DNA of 64,000 nt from Ridgeia piscesae (GCA_025642075.2 JAODUO010001087.1:89663-153662); one strand, 5' to 3'; counted from the stretch's first letter, positions 35,279-49,249 are shown. The notes: generated by a model not told the origin, from the sequence alone. Numbers and translations: made by a program.

Positions 35279-35800
35279 CAGAACATGACGACCTGTACGA
35301 TTGTGTGGACATTTCTTTAAATGTGGCGAGACAATTTTGGCATACGAAAATTCATTGTAACTGGTGGCATCTGTGAGAGGTCATAAATAATGTTGTTATG
35401 TGTGTTGTGGAACCATTTATCAGAAGGCTGTGTATTTATTAAATGTCTTCTAATGCTCTTTGGTGTTGTCTGCCTACTGTTGTGGTTTTAGGGACATCGG
35501 CGATGTTTTTAGATCAGTGAGGAAAAAATCTTAACAAAACGGACATAAAACTAGTGCTACTGTTGCACTCTCTCTCAGTCCTCTGCTGTAGAGACATAAT
35601 AAGGAGATTGATGACTGTAGCAATGAACGATTCATGGAGTGATCTGTGCGCCGGCTTTTGAATGTTATCCATGAGGGGCTAGAAAGTACTTCCACCTCAC
35701 AGAGTCTGGGTAATCAAGGGTAATTCTGCCATAATTCCTGCTTCATAAACAACTGTTATTTTGTATTTTGGTTAATAAAATTGTATTAATGTAAGTTTAA
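35279..35800 (+). other. PFDN4 3' untranslated region
   Basis: Non-coding sequence from the stop codon to the AATAAA at 35774-35779. A weak copy of the dispersed repeat described at 35875 (GAGGGGCTAGAAAGTACTTC, CCACCTCACAGAGTCTGGGT) lies at about 35670-35730. Confidence 0.5.
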
Positions 35801-35874
35801 TGTAGAATACTTTTAATAGTGTAGTGTTATCTTATAAAAGTATATTCATATTTTAGTTGTTTTTCCATAGTTGT

Positions 35875-36015
35875 CCTGCGAGCTAATCAACGTCTCTATT
35901 GTTCGGGGGTAAGGCTGCCTTGGTTGCAACCTTGGCAGAGTGTTAATCTCACAGGCGGGTGTGAGGGGCTAAACAGTGCCGCCACCTCAGAGCCTGGGTA
36001 ATCGAGGCTACTCCA
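35875..36015 (+). repeat. dispersed repeat, old copy
   Basis: Aligns by eye with 52716-52850 and 62250-62396: shared order of AATCA-C-TCTCTA, GGGGTAAGGC/GGGGCAAAG, CCTTGGCAGAGTGTTAAT / CATTGGCAG-GCATTAAT, CAGGCGG-TG, then GCCAC-TCA and GTCTGGTAA-like. This copy is more diverged than the other two, which are paralogues of each other. No coding capacity; possibly a SINE or MITE. Confidence 0.5.
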
Positions 36016-36520
36016 CTATAAGCTAAACATAAATCCACCATGTGGAGGGTTGAACTTCTTGTCCTGGATCCGCACAGGAATTCATCTTGACACTGCACTG
36101 TTTAAAATTAATTGATTACACGATGCCACAGCAGTGTATTGCATCAGTGTAAAGCATGCATAGATACAGGTCTTGTTGTTGTGTTACAATTTACCATGGT
36201 ATAAGAACGGTAAACATTATACATTTTCACCTGGTTTATGCTAACCAGCTAGCTGTTAGCATATCAATTAGTAAAGCCCAACTTATTTTATACTAAATCC
36301 GACCTCAAAATCATATTCCGATTCAACTAAGTGGATGTGCTGACCTCGTCAAAAGAGTAATGTTTCACAATGATTATGTCTATACACAATTACGTTGTCA
36401 CTGACCATTTCTAACTATTCTACATATATTATCAAGAGAACAGGTAGGAGATGATGATTATTGGTTCCATTGAACAAACCGCCTAGAGATGACATTTGAT
36501 CATTGTGAAATTGTTCAACC

Positions 36521-36580
36521 CACGACATCACAGCGGATGTGTTAACTATAGTACAATTAACACATTGCTGTGACATCGTG
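36521..36580. repeat. long imperfect hairpin
   Basis: CACGACATCACAGCGGATGT then GTTAA at 36521-36545 pairs with TTAACACATTGCTGTGACAT then CGTG at 36557-36580, with one bulge and few mismatches around an 11-nt loop. Could be the remains of a small palindromic element. Confidence 0.55.
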
Positions 36581-38095
36581 TTATTAGTGCATGATCTAAT
36601 GTATATTTCTTTTTAAACAGTACAGCGTCAATGTGGTAGATAGTGCTTGGAAAGCATTTACCTCGGTGTACCTGAGGAGAGAATGTAGCTAGTGTGGTTG
36701 CATATGCCAGCAATAGCAGTTACTATTAAATAAACAGTTTTAATCAAGTTTGCAGGTGTTCTGTTTATGGCACTGGTCTATTCCTTTCAACTAGTTCCTT
36801 GCAATACCTTTTAATCAACTACGATGCCTTCTAATAATCTTTGAATTCCAGTTCTCGCTCCAATACCATAAAACAGGATATGGACTACTGCGTCCATTTT
36901 CTCTGGGGGAAGGTCCATGTTCTAGCTGACAGCGAGATGTAACAAAGTACATTTTAAAGATTACTTGTACTTCCATGTTTTAGTTACTTTTATGTTACAA
37001 CCGCAGGGATTAAGCCTCTTCAGTCTTCACTGGGCTTATGTTTTCACTGGTAATCCTTGGCTGGTTACACGTTGGGGGTATCCTGGCTTCTTTCGTGTTA
37101 GCCTTAGTATTTGCATAGCATATTATCCTGGGAAGGTGTGACTGTTCCCGGGGCAAATGGATTAAATAGTTCCTTGGAGCAGTCCCCAGCCAGCACTCAT
37201 GTTCGTACAAGGCAGTAGGATAGGTCGAACTGACGTCCCATTCTTCCACTCATTAATTACTGGGTGGTGTTTGACTTTGACCAGCAACTTCGTCTTGTGA
37301 TCCAGTTTCTCTACTTCACTAAACACTACCTGCAAACTATTACTCACAAGATGAAAAAGATCCTTGACACCATCGCAAAAATATCAAACGCCCAATTCCG
37401 TTTCATTAAATTCCGATTCCCGCTCCAATTCCTTTTATTCAAAATCTTTCCCGCTCCCACCGCGGAATTGAAGCAGATTTGAATTGATCAACAATTCCTT
37501 TTAGAATTGAACCCAGCTCTGCCATTATGCGAACCGCTGTAGAGTATAAGCAGACAGTTTCGTTTCTCCAATAATTTTATCTGGACGTAAATTTTATGAG
37601 ATTTCTAGCAAGAAATGTTCCTGTATTTAACAAATTAAGCATACTTTATTAATTCATGCAGGAGATACAATACGAAGCATTCCGTAAAAGATCTTTGATA
37701 AAAATAATCGCAGTTCTAAAGATTTATGCAAGCGAATAGTTAATGACCCAAAAGAGCGCCAGGATGTCCGAGGTGTACATTTTGGGGCCTTCACCGTTCA
37801 ACCGTCACCACGAGGAAGTAAACACTCGTGCCCGTTGATGATTTTGCCTTTTTGCTAATTTTATCAACCTTCAAGCTTCACATCATGCTTGGACAAATTC
37901 TCCCTCCGACATACACGAGCACGAAAGAGAGTGTTGGCGACACACTGATAACACGTGTACATCTGCCAACAGAATAAAACGGTTTCCACGAGGAAGAACA
38001 AGTTTGACAGAGATTGTTATTAAAACAACACGCAAAAAGTGTATGAACTGACAGTTTCTCGACGTTGAACACAACCACGGCAAGACTGTCTTTCT

Positions 38096-38153
38096 CCTTC
38101 GTAAAGTCAGGTACACGTCATCTATCCTTCGTAAAGTCAGGTACACGTCATCT
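38096..38153. repeat. 29-bp tandem duplication
   Basis: CCTTCGTAAAGTCAGGTACA followed by CGTCATCT occurs twice in direct succession. A minus-strand frame across it repeats DDVYLTLRR but nothing else supports a gene. Confidence 0.8.
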
Positions 38154-39166
38154 AGTCTTGCACACGATCGCTTCCGTGAACTTGGATTCACACCTTGAAA
38201 CAAACTGTTAAATTACACACGTGCAAGCAGAATCACCCTTTCTGGATACAATTGGTAACGGGTGAATCATCGGCAGTTCTTTGAAGGTGACACGTTTGAG
38301 TGCAATGCGTACAATGAACTATGTACAGAGTAAATAGTAAGGAAATCCACTCTTAGTGTTGGACAGTTGTTACGAATATACTTCGCGCATTAATTGCAAC
38401 GACACTGAATACTTCCCAGAGAAGTCGAGATGGTGTTCGATTGAACAAAGCTGTCGGAGAGTCAGGTGAAAACCGCTTTGTCATTGAGCAGTCCTAAGGA
38501 CTGGATACTGCTCCATATGAAATCTTACCTTTATGACCGCAGGTGCATGCTTTTTAGCAGGTATGCCAAATGACCAACAACTGATGTATAAATGATATAA
38601 TATATACGAATAGTGTGTGTCGTGATTTATGTTGGTGGTCGCCGTCTTGGGTAGGTGCGTGAGTGTGTTGCGTCAGAATAGGATTTGAGTCTTTCGGTAA
38701 GATGCTAATATGTTGTCGGTGCGTAAATATAAAAAGTGACGCAGCGGGAGGCACCCGAAAAATCTCCAACATTACCAGTGTATTATAGCTATACCACAAT
38801 ATACCCGCCTCCACTGCAAACATATCTGGCACTACATTAAATACTGCAAACTTATCTAGCAAAGCTCATATAGACACCGCGTAAAATCGCCTACACTACC
38901 CATAATATAAACACTGCAAAAAGGTCTGGCAAAACTCATAAACACCGCAAATAATCTATCTCTGGCACTACCCGTATAGACAGCGCAAACATGTTCCGAC
39001 ACTACTGACATTGTAAGCAATCTCTAACAAAGTAGCCAACAGTGTCCATGGAGACAGATAGGAAATATCCAGTATTACGCTACTAGACGGCGCTATGTCT
39101 ACAACTTACCGCTTTGTAGTGTCAAGTCTGGCCCACCTTAGCCCGCCAACACAACTCCGCCAACAC

Positions 39167-39340
<174 letters not shown>

Positions 39341-39349
39341 TACTCACTT

Positions 39350-40579
39350 TTACGAGAACATAAATAGTCAAGTGAGAAAAACAGTAACATCGAGTTTCAT
39401 TTATTTTAGTAGATTTCTACTGTATGTTGCTCAATAACAGTAGAAGTAAAACGATGTCTAAAATAAGTTACGCGTATTTAAAGTTCATTTAATAATTAAG
39501 ATACGTGCGTCAAAATTGTTGTTGTTGATGTCATAGTGACATCTGTCTATCACTCAAACGATGTGCTCACGTTTTGGGGGAATTTGTCTCGCGCAGGAGA
39601 AATTAACCCCCTTTCGGCGTTCAATTACAGTTATTAACGTTACGTCATAGCATCGTTCGGCGAATTCCACGTCGTCGGCGAGGCAAGAATCGACTGGGAG
39701 GAGAACTAACTGTTCTGCAATTGGGTGCCATTGTTCTTGCGCGCTCCTGTAGAGAGAGGGGGAACCAAACCGTCGTCACCCGGGTCGAATGTTTGTAGCA
39801 CCTTCAGGTTAGCGCTGTTTTAATGGCGGAAACCACGACGCTGCACTGACCCCCTGCTAAACGACTGACACCTTGGCATGTTCAGCAGAACTCGAGGACG
39901 AGTTTGACTGGGGATCGTCCGTGGAATTTGACGTCATGCATACAGACTATAATTAGAGAACAGCGCCTTTAGTTCAACCGAAGACGCGAGCGACGCGACA
40001 CGGTGGTTAGCAACAGTTATCACCAATAAATGTCTGAATCAAGCCATTTAGCTTGTTCGTTTCCAGGCAGAGCTAAATGATAGTGGGCGTGGTTTTTGTA
40101 GCTACATTTGCGTGATCTCGTCGATGGAGTCATTCGATTCGAGTAAGTCTTGAGGAGGCAATGTCTGATGCAGTCGCGGCGTTGATATTCCGATTCATCC
40201 AGCAAACCTGACGTTCTGAACGCCGCATGGGAAATCTCGCGGGTTCAACAAATTCGTCAACTTCACAGGATACAGTCGTGAAGTACAAGGTGACGTTTTC
40301 TAGGTAATGATTTTGGAAGACACTACAGCGGTGCTATTGTTCTTTGACTCCGTGGAACACATTGATTGCCTAACCCCGCTGGTTACGTCAGATCACGCTG
40401 CAAGAAGCCGACTGCGTTACCCGGTGGACTTGAGAAAAGATCGTTGTATATCTTCGTGTGCAGATATACTGTCCTTATACGATTCGATGCTATTGAAATG
40501 CTGAAGATATGAACTAGAATCTGCATTTGTTCGTAAAGACACACCGGGGACCTTGGACGTGACGTGTGCGAATCTCAAC
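39350..40579 (+). promoter_or_regulatory. upstream region of the forkhead gene
   Basis: About 1.2 kb of higher-GC sequence without a frame. A perfect CRE palindrome TGACGTCA lies at 39929-39936. No TATA box or transcription start could be fixed. Confidence 0.3.
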
Positions 40580-41374
40580 ATGTCACTCGATTACCTTTAC
40601 CCTACAATGAGACAGGGGGATGAGAATGAAGCGACGATGACAGGGAGCGGTGGGGAAGAAGTCGAGTCTCCTCCTCGACGGGACGCGCCCATTCCCCAGC
40701 CCGCGACCACGAGTGTGGACAAACCGCCCTACTCCTACATCGCGCTCATCTCCATGGCAATCCTCGGCTCGCCGGATCGTCGCCTCGTTCTCGGCGACAT
40801 CTACGAGAACATCCGGAAGCGGTTCGCGTACTACCGGCTCATGCGCGAGAAGGCATGGCGGAACAGCATCCGGCACAACCTGTCGCTGAACGAGTGCTTC
40901 GTGAAGAGCGGACGTGCGGAGAACGGGAAGGGACACTACTGGCGGATACACCCGGCCTGCGTGGCCGACTTCACCAAGGGCAACTACTGCCGGCGTCAGG
41001 CCCGTCAACGCGCCCGGCGCGCCAGTCGAGCCTCTCCGGCCGCCGTCGGCAGACCGACCGGAAGTCACGTCGATTCGGGGTACGTTCCGATGACACAAGT
41101 GGCGACCGGTATGACGTCATATCCGTTCATGCAACCGCCGTCATACCCGTCCGCTGTCATCTCTGCCTGTCTTCCGTATCGATATCCCCAGACACTCACA
41201 CCGCAGTCCCTCGACCCAATGACGATGAATGCCTATCTACAGGCCGAGGGAAGCGCCCGTGGGACGAATGGCGTAACCGGGTTCAGGGCCGCCTTTCCCC
41301 TGATGACGTCACTGTCGAATATCGGCCAGCCTATTGAACAGCATAGCGATAAACGTTTTGCAGATTTGCAGTAG
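40580..41374 (+). CDS. forkhead box transcription factor, FoxQ2-like
   Basis: A 264-residue intronless protein with one forkhead DNA-binding domain at about residues 48-142: [16 protein letters not shown], then [15 protein letters not shown], recognition helix [20 protein letters not shown], and wing 2 ending [20 protein letters not shown] followed by [17 protein letters not shown]. SPDRRLxLxDIY, the HP-xxxDF-KG run and the basic RRxxARxRxRR end fit the FoxQ2 group, whose members pattern the anterior/apical pole of marine larvae. ATG 40580 is the first in-frame ATG; TTG or GTG extensions upstream are not supported. Many FoxQ2 proteins have an EH1-like repressor motif near an end; I do not see a clear one here. 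The 5' side (39550-40579) is a long leader or promoter and the 3' side runs to AATAAA at 42657-42662. FoxQ2 rather than FoxQ1/FoxE is likely but rests on motif memory. Confidence 0.85.
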   Translation: MSLDYLYPTMRQGDENEATMTGSGGEEVESPPRRDAPIPQPATTSVDKPPYSYIALISMAILGSPDRRLVLGDIYENIRKRFAYYRLMREKAWRNSIRHNLSLNECFVKSGRAENGKGHYWRIHPACVADFTKGNYCRRQARQRARRASRASPAAVGRPTGSHVDSGYVPMTQVATGMTSYPFMQPPSYPSAVISACLPYRYPQTLTPQSLDPMTMNAYLQAEGSARGTNGVTGFRAAFPLMTSLSNIGQPIEQHSDKRFADLQ

Positions 41375-42662
<1,288 letters not shown>

Positions 42663-42901
42663 TATGTTGTTACTGAAAACATCATCAGTTGTGCGAGTTC
42701 GTTGCGTTAGGATGACGTATTTGTTATGGGACAGCTAGTTTTGGGCTAATACTAAAAAAAACACGAGGTGGTCAGTCCAACAATATTGGGATATTGGGCT
42801 ATGAGGCGGAAAATAAAAAACCTAGCTATTTGGAGATCACAAATAAGAATAAAGGAAAAATGGGATCACAAAATATGTGTGCGTCCTTGTGTGAGTTTGT
42901 G

Positions 42902-42933
<32 letters not shown>

Positions 42934-43207
42934 AGTGTGTAAAACACATTACCACTACATTAAACGTATAAAACAATAGTCTAAGAATGTTCAGCTTCTA
43001 CGTCACGTAATATGTATGTGAGCAAACAAGAAATAGTAATTTTTAATAGTTTGCATTGCACGATGTCTTGTGGAATACAGCACACATTAAAAAGCAGGAT
43101 TATAATGTACTCATTTTCAATTTAGATGCAGAAATGTTGCACAATGTGCAACAGAAAATCACTGCATCATGGATCACAACTTAGACAAACGGGTTCAACA
43201 AGGTAGG

Positions 43208-43617
<410 letters not shown>

Positions 43618-43683
43618 CATGCCTCTTCTAATAATTTGCAAACTTTTTTTGTTCCATGCAACAACAGCATGCTCATAGCCTTG

Positions 43684-43746
43684 GTTGAAGAGTACCTGTT
43701 AGACACTACAGGATGTGAATTGGATTTGGTATTCCCCCGGACATAG
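43684..43746 (+). pseudogene. Harbinger accessory protein C-terminal fragment, copy A
   Basis: VEEYLLDTTGCELDLVFPRT and a stop at 43744-43746. The same ending (EEYLLDTTGCELDLIFPRT) lies on the minus strand of copy B at 58610-58680, downstream of its Myb/SANT-like fragment, so it is probably the C-terminus of that accessory protein. Confidence 0.45.
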
Positions 43747-44825
43747 CCATATATGTCAAATGTATGCATGTAGTAATGATACATGTGTAGTTTTACATTT
43801 AGTGTATGGTGGAGATACTAGTATTGTTGCGAGGTTTTTATGTAGGAAAGCATTAATAGTTTATGTTTATCATTTACATGTTATAATGGTTAATATATGT
43901 AGTTTTTTTAAAGGTCTTATGTTTTAGTATATATCTTGTTTTGAAATTGTTCTGTATTATTTTGATTTGTTCATGATGTACCATTGGTTTAAAAAATCAG
44001 TATTAATACAGTGATTTGTTCCTACAATATGTACCTTACCATTGTGAAGGACTATGGTGGTATTATTTTGTTTAAATATGTGACATGCGAATTGTTGTTT
44101 TACATGTTTGAGGCTTACTTAATAAGAATATGTAAAAGTAATTACTATTGTGTTCACATTTGTATGATATTAATGAGCAAAACATTAAAACCTTGTACGG
44201 AATTTATCACACAATGACTGACAACAAGTATTTACTTACATATGTTTATTGCTTATGTTCCTTCATACTTAGTATGATACATATGCTAATGTGCATTCAT
44301 GTTTTACAAAAAATGTTCTCAGCATTTATATTACACCAAATTCTATAATAAAAATTATGAGCTTACACAATTGTTTTATGCTTTACAATGACAAATACAC
44401 TACAACGAAGAATATTTATTCATATACATATCTACATGAGTGACACATTATTCCATGATTACAATAGTATGTATAATAATAAGAATACAATAAAAGATAA
44501 AGTTATTTATATGCAAACTGTAGCACAACAGAAATATATGTGGACTGAAACACATTGCGAATCTCTACAACATAACAATAGTGAGGTAATTTAAAAGTGC
44601 ATAATGTTACAACACTATTTTTTATAACATACTGAACATTAGATAATGTTGCATAAAAACAAAAGTACAACATTGCATAATATTACAAAAGAAGTTATTG
44701 TGACCAAGAAAACAGGCGCATGTCACTGACTGTACATTCAACAGTAAAGTAGGAGATATAGTAAATGAAGTAAACACGAGATAAAGTATTTTTGAACAAT
44801 AATGATAGAAAAATGCTACATAATC

Positions 44826-44947
44826 AGCACTCGGGGGATGGTCACTGCACCAAGTAAATGCAGCACCACCTGCAATGTACTTGGCCTCATGTGGAACACG
44901 GCAATGAAGTCAGCAGGCAAGTAATGTGGCATTACGTATGTTGCATT
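44826..44947 (-). pseudogene. Harbinger transposase N-terminal fragment, copy A
   Basis: Minus-strand reading gives NATYVMPHYLPADFIAVFHM then RPSTLQVVLHLLGAV, almost identical to the fragment in copy B at 57420. In Harbinger-type transposases an (H)FRMxxxTFxxLLxLL stretch precedes the DDE nuclease domain. No DDE domain follows. Confidence 0.55.
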
Positions 44948-45357
44948 CGGTGATGGTCATCACGTAACCTGTTTTAGAGGAACAGAAGAGTAAATAAACA
45001 TGTTTATTTAAGCAAAATATAATTATACAGTATGCCAGTTACAACTTACATCAAGAAAACGGGGCAGGTATATATAGCATAAACTATATATGCAATAATG
45101 ATAAAGTAAAATATGTATAAGGATGTGACGAAGCAGGATAAACAATTTGTCTTTGGAAGTGTTTTATAGACAATGCATGTTTACCAGTTGTTGTGTTATA
45201 TGTGTCAGACATATATTTACAAATAAACATGGATATTCATATGCATAACACTGGTAAAGTATAAAATGAATTTACATTTTTTCTCTCTGATGTAAATATA
45301 TATAACATAGCATAACATAGACATCATATTAAATAGAATACGTCCTAAGACTACGGG

Positions 45358-45416
45358 ATAGGTGAGGTGGTGAGGTGGTGAGGTGGTGAGGTGGTGAGGT
45401 GGTGAGGTGGTGGGAT
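45358..45416. repeat. 9-bp GTGAGGTGG repeat
   Basis: Six to seven perfect copies of GGTGAGGTG, immediately next to the right end of Harbinger copy A. Confidence 0.9.
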
Positions 45417-45948
45417 TTAGAAGTTTGTTTTGACTATTATGCTTAGAAGAGAGTCACAGTAGTCAAGTCGACTATAAATCAGAGCTACTTATATTGTTTG
45501 AGCCGTTGATAATGAAAAATGACGCCGGATTCGACGTATTAGAAACATTATTTGCGAACTTGTGAAGTGTAGCTCAACAGTAATGCGTGGGACTGAAGAC
45601 GGAATTTAATTTCTGAATTTTGTGCGCCATTTTTTAAATTGGCGGGGCCCTCATACGAATGAACACAATTTATTTTACAAGCATCCTATTCGTGATTACG
45701 AAAATGTACTCTGACACTTTACTTCAAATAGGTGGCTAATCTAGCTATGAACATTTGTACACAAACATTACTCTTATGACGTCTATAAGGTGGCTCATCC
45801 CGTAGTTTCTTGTTCTGTTTGTGTCAGACGGCTGAACAATTTACAAAAGGATTCCTCTACTGTGCTCCAACGTCCCCTTCTATTCGTAAGGAAACCAGCA
45901 ACTGTATAATTAAGCAACATGTTAAAACAAATCCCGGATTTTTTTAAC

Positions 45949-46159
45949 TCACGTGACAACTACAAACGTAACAATAAAATAAGACGTCATCGCGTGCGCC
46001 ATGCAAACGAGCAGTTAAATTATAAACGTCTTTCAAACGGCGTTGTTTTCCGTTGGCTCCGACCTCGGGTAACATCAGAGATCGTTGAAGCTATACCACC
46101 AAGAGCCAACGGCTTGAAAAAAGAACTCTTAGCAACACCGTAGAACAACACAACCAGCC
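45949..46159 (+). promoter_or_regulatory. promoter and 5' leader of BAF-like gene 1
   Basis: E-box palindrome TCACGTGA at 45949-45956, CRE-like AAGACGTCAT at 45981-45990, and a degenerate X-box (GCGCCATGCAAACG) at about 45996. The leader has the inverted repeat CCGTTGGCTC (46050-46059) / GAGCCAACGG (46103-46112). The ATG context is CAGCCATGG. The same layout precedes the other four copies. Confidence 0.6.
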
Positions 46160-46708
46160 ATGGTGAAATCACGGACATGCGGCAAAGCCAAAGCCAAAGC
46201 CGGCAAAGGCAAAGGCGCCTGTAGCAAAGACATCAAGTTCGCAAGTTCGAAGAAATCGAAACTTTTTATCAGAAGCAGGATGGAAGGCAAGAATGTGAAA
46301 GCCGTGGGAGGCATCCACCGCGCTCTGGGAAGGAGACTCGAGGATGCTGGCTTCGGTTGCGCGGCGAAACTCAGCTGCAAGGTGAAGAAAATGACGAAGC
46401 GCAAATTCATGCGTTATATGTTGAAGGTACTGTATTATGTTCGTCTTTACATATTATGTCGATTGGGCGCAAATCGCGCACCTCAATGCTTTATGCCTTG
46501 TTAACAAAAACATAAACAAATATTCGGTATATATTGATTTCATGATAAAGACGGACGGAAAGATCTCTTCAAATATCGCCGTAACCTATCATTCTCGTTC
46601 CGTTTACAGACGGCCGGGGGAAACGTACGTCACGCAATGGACAGCTACGTCTCCATGACAAACCATTGTCGCAAAGTCAAGGATTGCAAGTGCGGCCGAC
46701 GGCGATAG
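46160..46708 (+). CDS. BAF-like basic protein, copy 1
   Basis: Exons 46160-46426 and 46610-46708, phase-0 intron (AAG then GTACTG; CGTTTACAG), 121 residues. The N-terminal tail (about 25 residues: KSRTCGKAKAKAGKGKGACS) is protamine- or linker-histone-like. The core KNVKAVGGIHRALGRRLEDA then GFGCAAKL matches the helix-hairpin-helix region of barrier-to-autointegration factor (in BAF: PVGSLAGIGEVLGKKLEERG). FMRYMLKTAGGNVRHAMDSY matches the BAF segment with a conserved Gly-Ala-Asn. The C-terminus is DCKCGRRR instead of BAF's tryptophan-containing end. BAF binds DNA non-specifically as a dimer and tethers it to LEM-domain proteins at the nuclear envelope. A chromatin role is likely; a sperm chromatin role is inference. 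AATAAA at 46994-46999. Confidence 0.8.
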
Positions 46709-47089
46709 TGGACCTCTTCTGTCTGGCCGGCGGTAGCCATTGCCAATCGCGCGGACAAAACACCTTTAGTGACGTCAACAACCGGACGCAGTTACTTCAG
46801 ACAACGCCGCGCCCCCGGGAAAGTCCGATTCAAAGACAAAAATGTGTAAACGTTACCTCGAAAATGTTGTTATTTCACCAATGGAAGTCCTCGCTTACCA
46901 CAGAAAAGAAAGCTGTTTACAACATGCAAGCATACAGTACAGTTTCGTCGTGTTAACGGTGACATGCGTTAAATATCCAACTCGTGTGATGCTAATAAAT
47001 TACCAAAGACGCACTTAAAAGCGATGAATGGTAGAATTGTAAATCGAATACACCACCATTGAAAGACGAGTTACGCCTTGTTCTATTTA

Positions 47090-47800
47090 GTTCGATGCGG
47101 TGTCACCGTGTTGTTCTCCTCTTGGCATCCCTGTCGTCAGGGGTGAGGTTGGCCATGATGTCGTCGTCTGTTTCTTCGTCTTTTCTTTACTCACTTTTCT
47201 CAGGCTCCATTCTTCACCACCACTCTCCAACTCCTTCCATTTGTTGCTGTCGTTCCCCATTCGCCTCCCTGTCTTTCCAGATCTCTATTAATGCAGTCCT
47301 CCTAACACATTCTCAGTCTTCTTCGCCTAATTTTCTTCCAATCTCTGAGCAGCTGATCTCTTTGCCAGTTTCTCATCTCACATTCTTCCACATTTCTTCT
47401 TAAAATGTCAATAACTCCAATCTCCATTCTCAGTTCGTCCATTCTTCTCATATCCGCTCAACTCATTCCTAGGATTATCCTTATCCATTTGTTTTCAGAA
47501 ACATGCACCTTCTGCTGTTTCTCTGTTAGTGCCGTTGTCTCTGTAAGCCATACATGTATGCAGGGATAATATACGAGATAGTTTTGTCTATCTCCCATCA
47601 TCCCTTCGACTTTCTTCCTAGCGTTAGTCTCTGTTTCAATCCTACTGCAAATTGCGTTGTTCAAACTGCCATCTCCACATATCGTTCCACCCACGTATAC
47701 AACATTGTCTCTTTGCTTAAGCTTCTTCCCAGCCGTGTGCATTTCTAGCTCTTTCCTTCTTTGTCCCACCCACATTACAACCGTCTTCTCCTGTAAAAAT
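47090..47800 (-). pseudogene. non-LTR reverse transcriptase 3' remnant in unit 1
   Basis: Minus strand, KELEMHTAGKKLKQRDNVVY then VGGTICGDGSLNNAICSRIE, ALTEKQQKVHVSENKWIRII, and further down NDSNKWKELESGG-like frames. The order YLGGxIxxDG, EI-RI, TEKxxxxL and W-R-I is the thumb and C-terminal region of jockey/LOA-type ORF2. The same fragment follows copies 2 and 4, so it was present before the units duplicated. Confidence 0.75.
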
Positions 47801-47961
47801 CTATGCAGCTTCGGTTCAGTCTGATTTACTTTTTGTTCCTAAGTCAATACTAGTATCGGGACAAGGGTGTTTGCTTCCTTCTAATATTAAGTCGGTTGAA
47901 TATATTGCTAAATTCCGCCGTCATTTAAAGACATACCTTTGCAATCTTGCCTATCCACCGT
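47800..47961 (+). pseudogene. non-LTR ORF2 C-terminal end in unit 1 (other family)
   Basis: Plus strand, decayed version of the sequence at 49945-50150, ending IKSVEYIAKFRRHLKTYLCN then LAYPP and a stop at about 47961. This is the FKxxLKTYLF-type ending of L2/CR1-like proteins. It lies tail to tail with the minus-strand remnant. Confidence 0.6.
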
Positions 47962-48083
47962 AGCTCCCTAGTGTATCAATCAATCTGATGACAACTGGGT
48001 TTGTTTATTGACTCTGAGATCGTTCAACCCTTTTATGTTGATGCGCCTCTGAGCTTCGCATAGCAAATAAGGAATTATTTATA

Positions 48084-48304
48084 TCACGTGACAACTAGAA
48101 ACGTAACAATAAAATAAGACGTCATCGTGCTTGCCATGGCAACGAGCAGTTGATTTCTAAACGTCTTTCAAACTGCCTGGTCTTCCGCTGGCTCCGACTT
48201 CGGGTAACATCAGAGGTCGTTGAAGCAAACATTCTGCCTTACCACCAAGAGCCAGCGGCTTAAAAAAGAACTCTTAGCAACACCGTAGAACAACACAACC
48301 AGCC
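48084..48304 (+). promoter_or_regulatory. promoter and 5' leader of BAF-like gene 2
   Basis: TCACGTGA at 48084-48091, CRE-like AGACGTCATCG at about 48117-48127, and the palindromic X-box TTGCCATGGCAAC at 48131-48143. Leader inverted repeat CCGCTGGCTC (48185-48194) / GAGCCAGCGG (48249-48258). Confidence 0.62.
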
Positions 48305-48868
48305 ATGGCGAAATCTCGGAAATGCGGCAAAGCCAAAGCCAAAGGCAGCAAAGCCAAAGGCGGCAAAGGCAAAGGCGCCTGTAGCAAAGACATCAAGTTC
48401 GCAAGTTCGATGAAAGCGAAACGTTTTATCAAAAGCAGGCTGGATGGCAAGAGTGTGAGAGCCGTGGGAGGCATCAACGGCGCTCTGGGAAGGAGACTCA
48501 AGAAGGCTGGCTTCGACACCGCGGCGAAACTCAGCTGCGAGGTGAAGAAAATGACGAAGCGCAATTTCATGCGTTATATGTTGAAGGTACTGTATTATGT
48601 TCGTATTTACATATTATATCGATTGGGCGCAAATCGCACACCTTAATGCTTTATGCCGTGTTAACAAAAGCGTGAACAAATATTCGGTATATATTGATTT
48701 CATGATAAAAGCGGACGGAAAGATCTCTTCAAATAACGCCGTAACCAATCATTCTCGTTCCGTTTACAGACAGCCGGGGGAAACGTACGTCACGCAATGG
48801 ACAGCTACGTCTCCGTGACGAACCATTGTCGCAAAGTCAAGGATTGCAAGTGCGGGGGACGGCGATAG
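48305..48868 (+). CDS. BAF-like basic protein, copy 2
   Basis: Exons 48305-48586 and 48770-48868, 126 residues, the longest copy. It has the most extended lysine tail: KSRKCGKAKAKGSKAKGGKG, followed by KGACSKD. I count 37 Lys/Arg against 6 Asp/Glu. Core KSVRAVGGINGALGRRLKKA then GFDTAAKL; second half FMRYMLKTAGGNVRHAMDSY; end VKDCKCGGRR. Intron and flanks are very close to copies 1 and 4 (type I intron, about 183 bp). The tail difference from copy 1 is explained by extra GGCAAAGCCAAA-type codon blocks. AATAAA at 49154-49159. Confidence 0.82.
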
Positions 48869-49249
48869 TGGACCTCTTCCGTCTGGCCGGCGGTAGCCGT
48901 TGGCAATCGCGCGGACGAAACACCTTCAGTGACGTCAACAATCGGAAGCCGTTACTTCAGACAACGGCGCGCACCCGGGAAAGTCCGATTCAAAGACAAA
49001 AATGTGTAAACGTTACCTCGAAAATGTCGTTATTTCACTAAGGGAAGTTCTCGCTTACCACAGAAAAGACGGTTGTTTACAACATGCAAACATAGAGTAC
49101 AGTTTCGTCGTGTTAACGGTGACATGCGTCAAATATCCAACTCGTGTGATGCTAATAAATTACCAAAGATGCACTTAAAAGCGATGAATGGTAGAATTGT
49201 AAATCGAATACACAACCATTGAAAGACGAGTTACGCCTTGTTCTATTTA

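Larger units (their letters stand above)
36016..39100. other. no gene recognised
   Basis: Intergenic DNA. It contains a hairpin (36521-36580), a stretch rich in AATTCC / CTCCAATTCC motifs at 37385-37510, a 29-bp direct duplication at about 38096-38153, and a decayed repeat with ACACCGCAAA and TCTGGCA motifs at about 38800-39000. No frame has recognisable protein features. Confidence 0.4.

Noticed and set aside
40583..41098. 171-codon minus-strand frame
   Set aside because: Antisense shadow of the forkhead coding region.
46437..46956. Plus-strand frames after each BAF-like exon 1 (also near 48597, 53429)
   Set aside because: They cross the intron and exon 2 in other frames; conservation is due to the recent duplication.
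47059..47403. Ser-rich 114-codon plus-strand frame repeated in units 1, 2 and 4
   Set aside because: Antisense of the retrotransposon remnant; conserved only by duplication.
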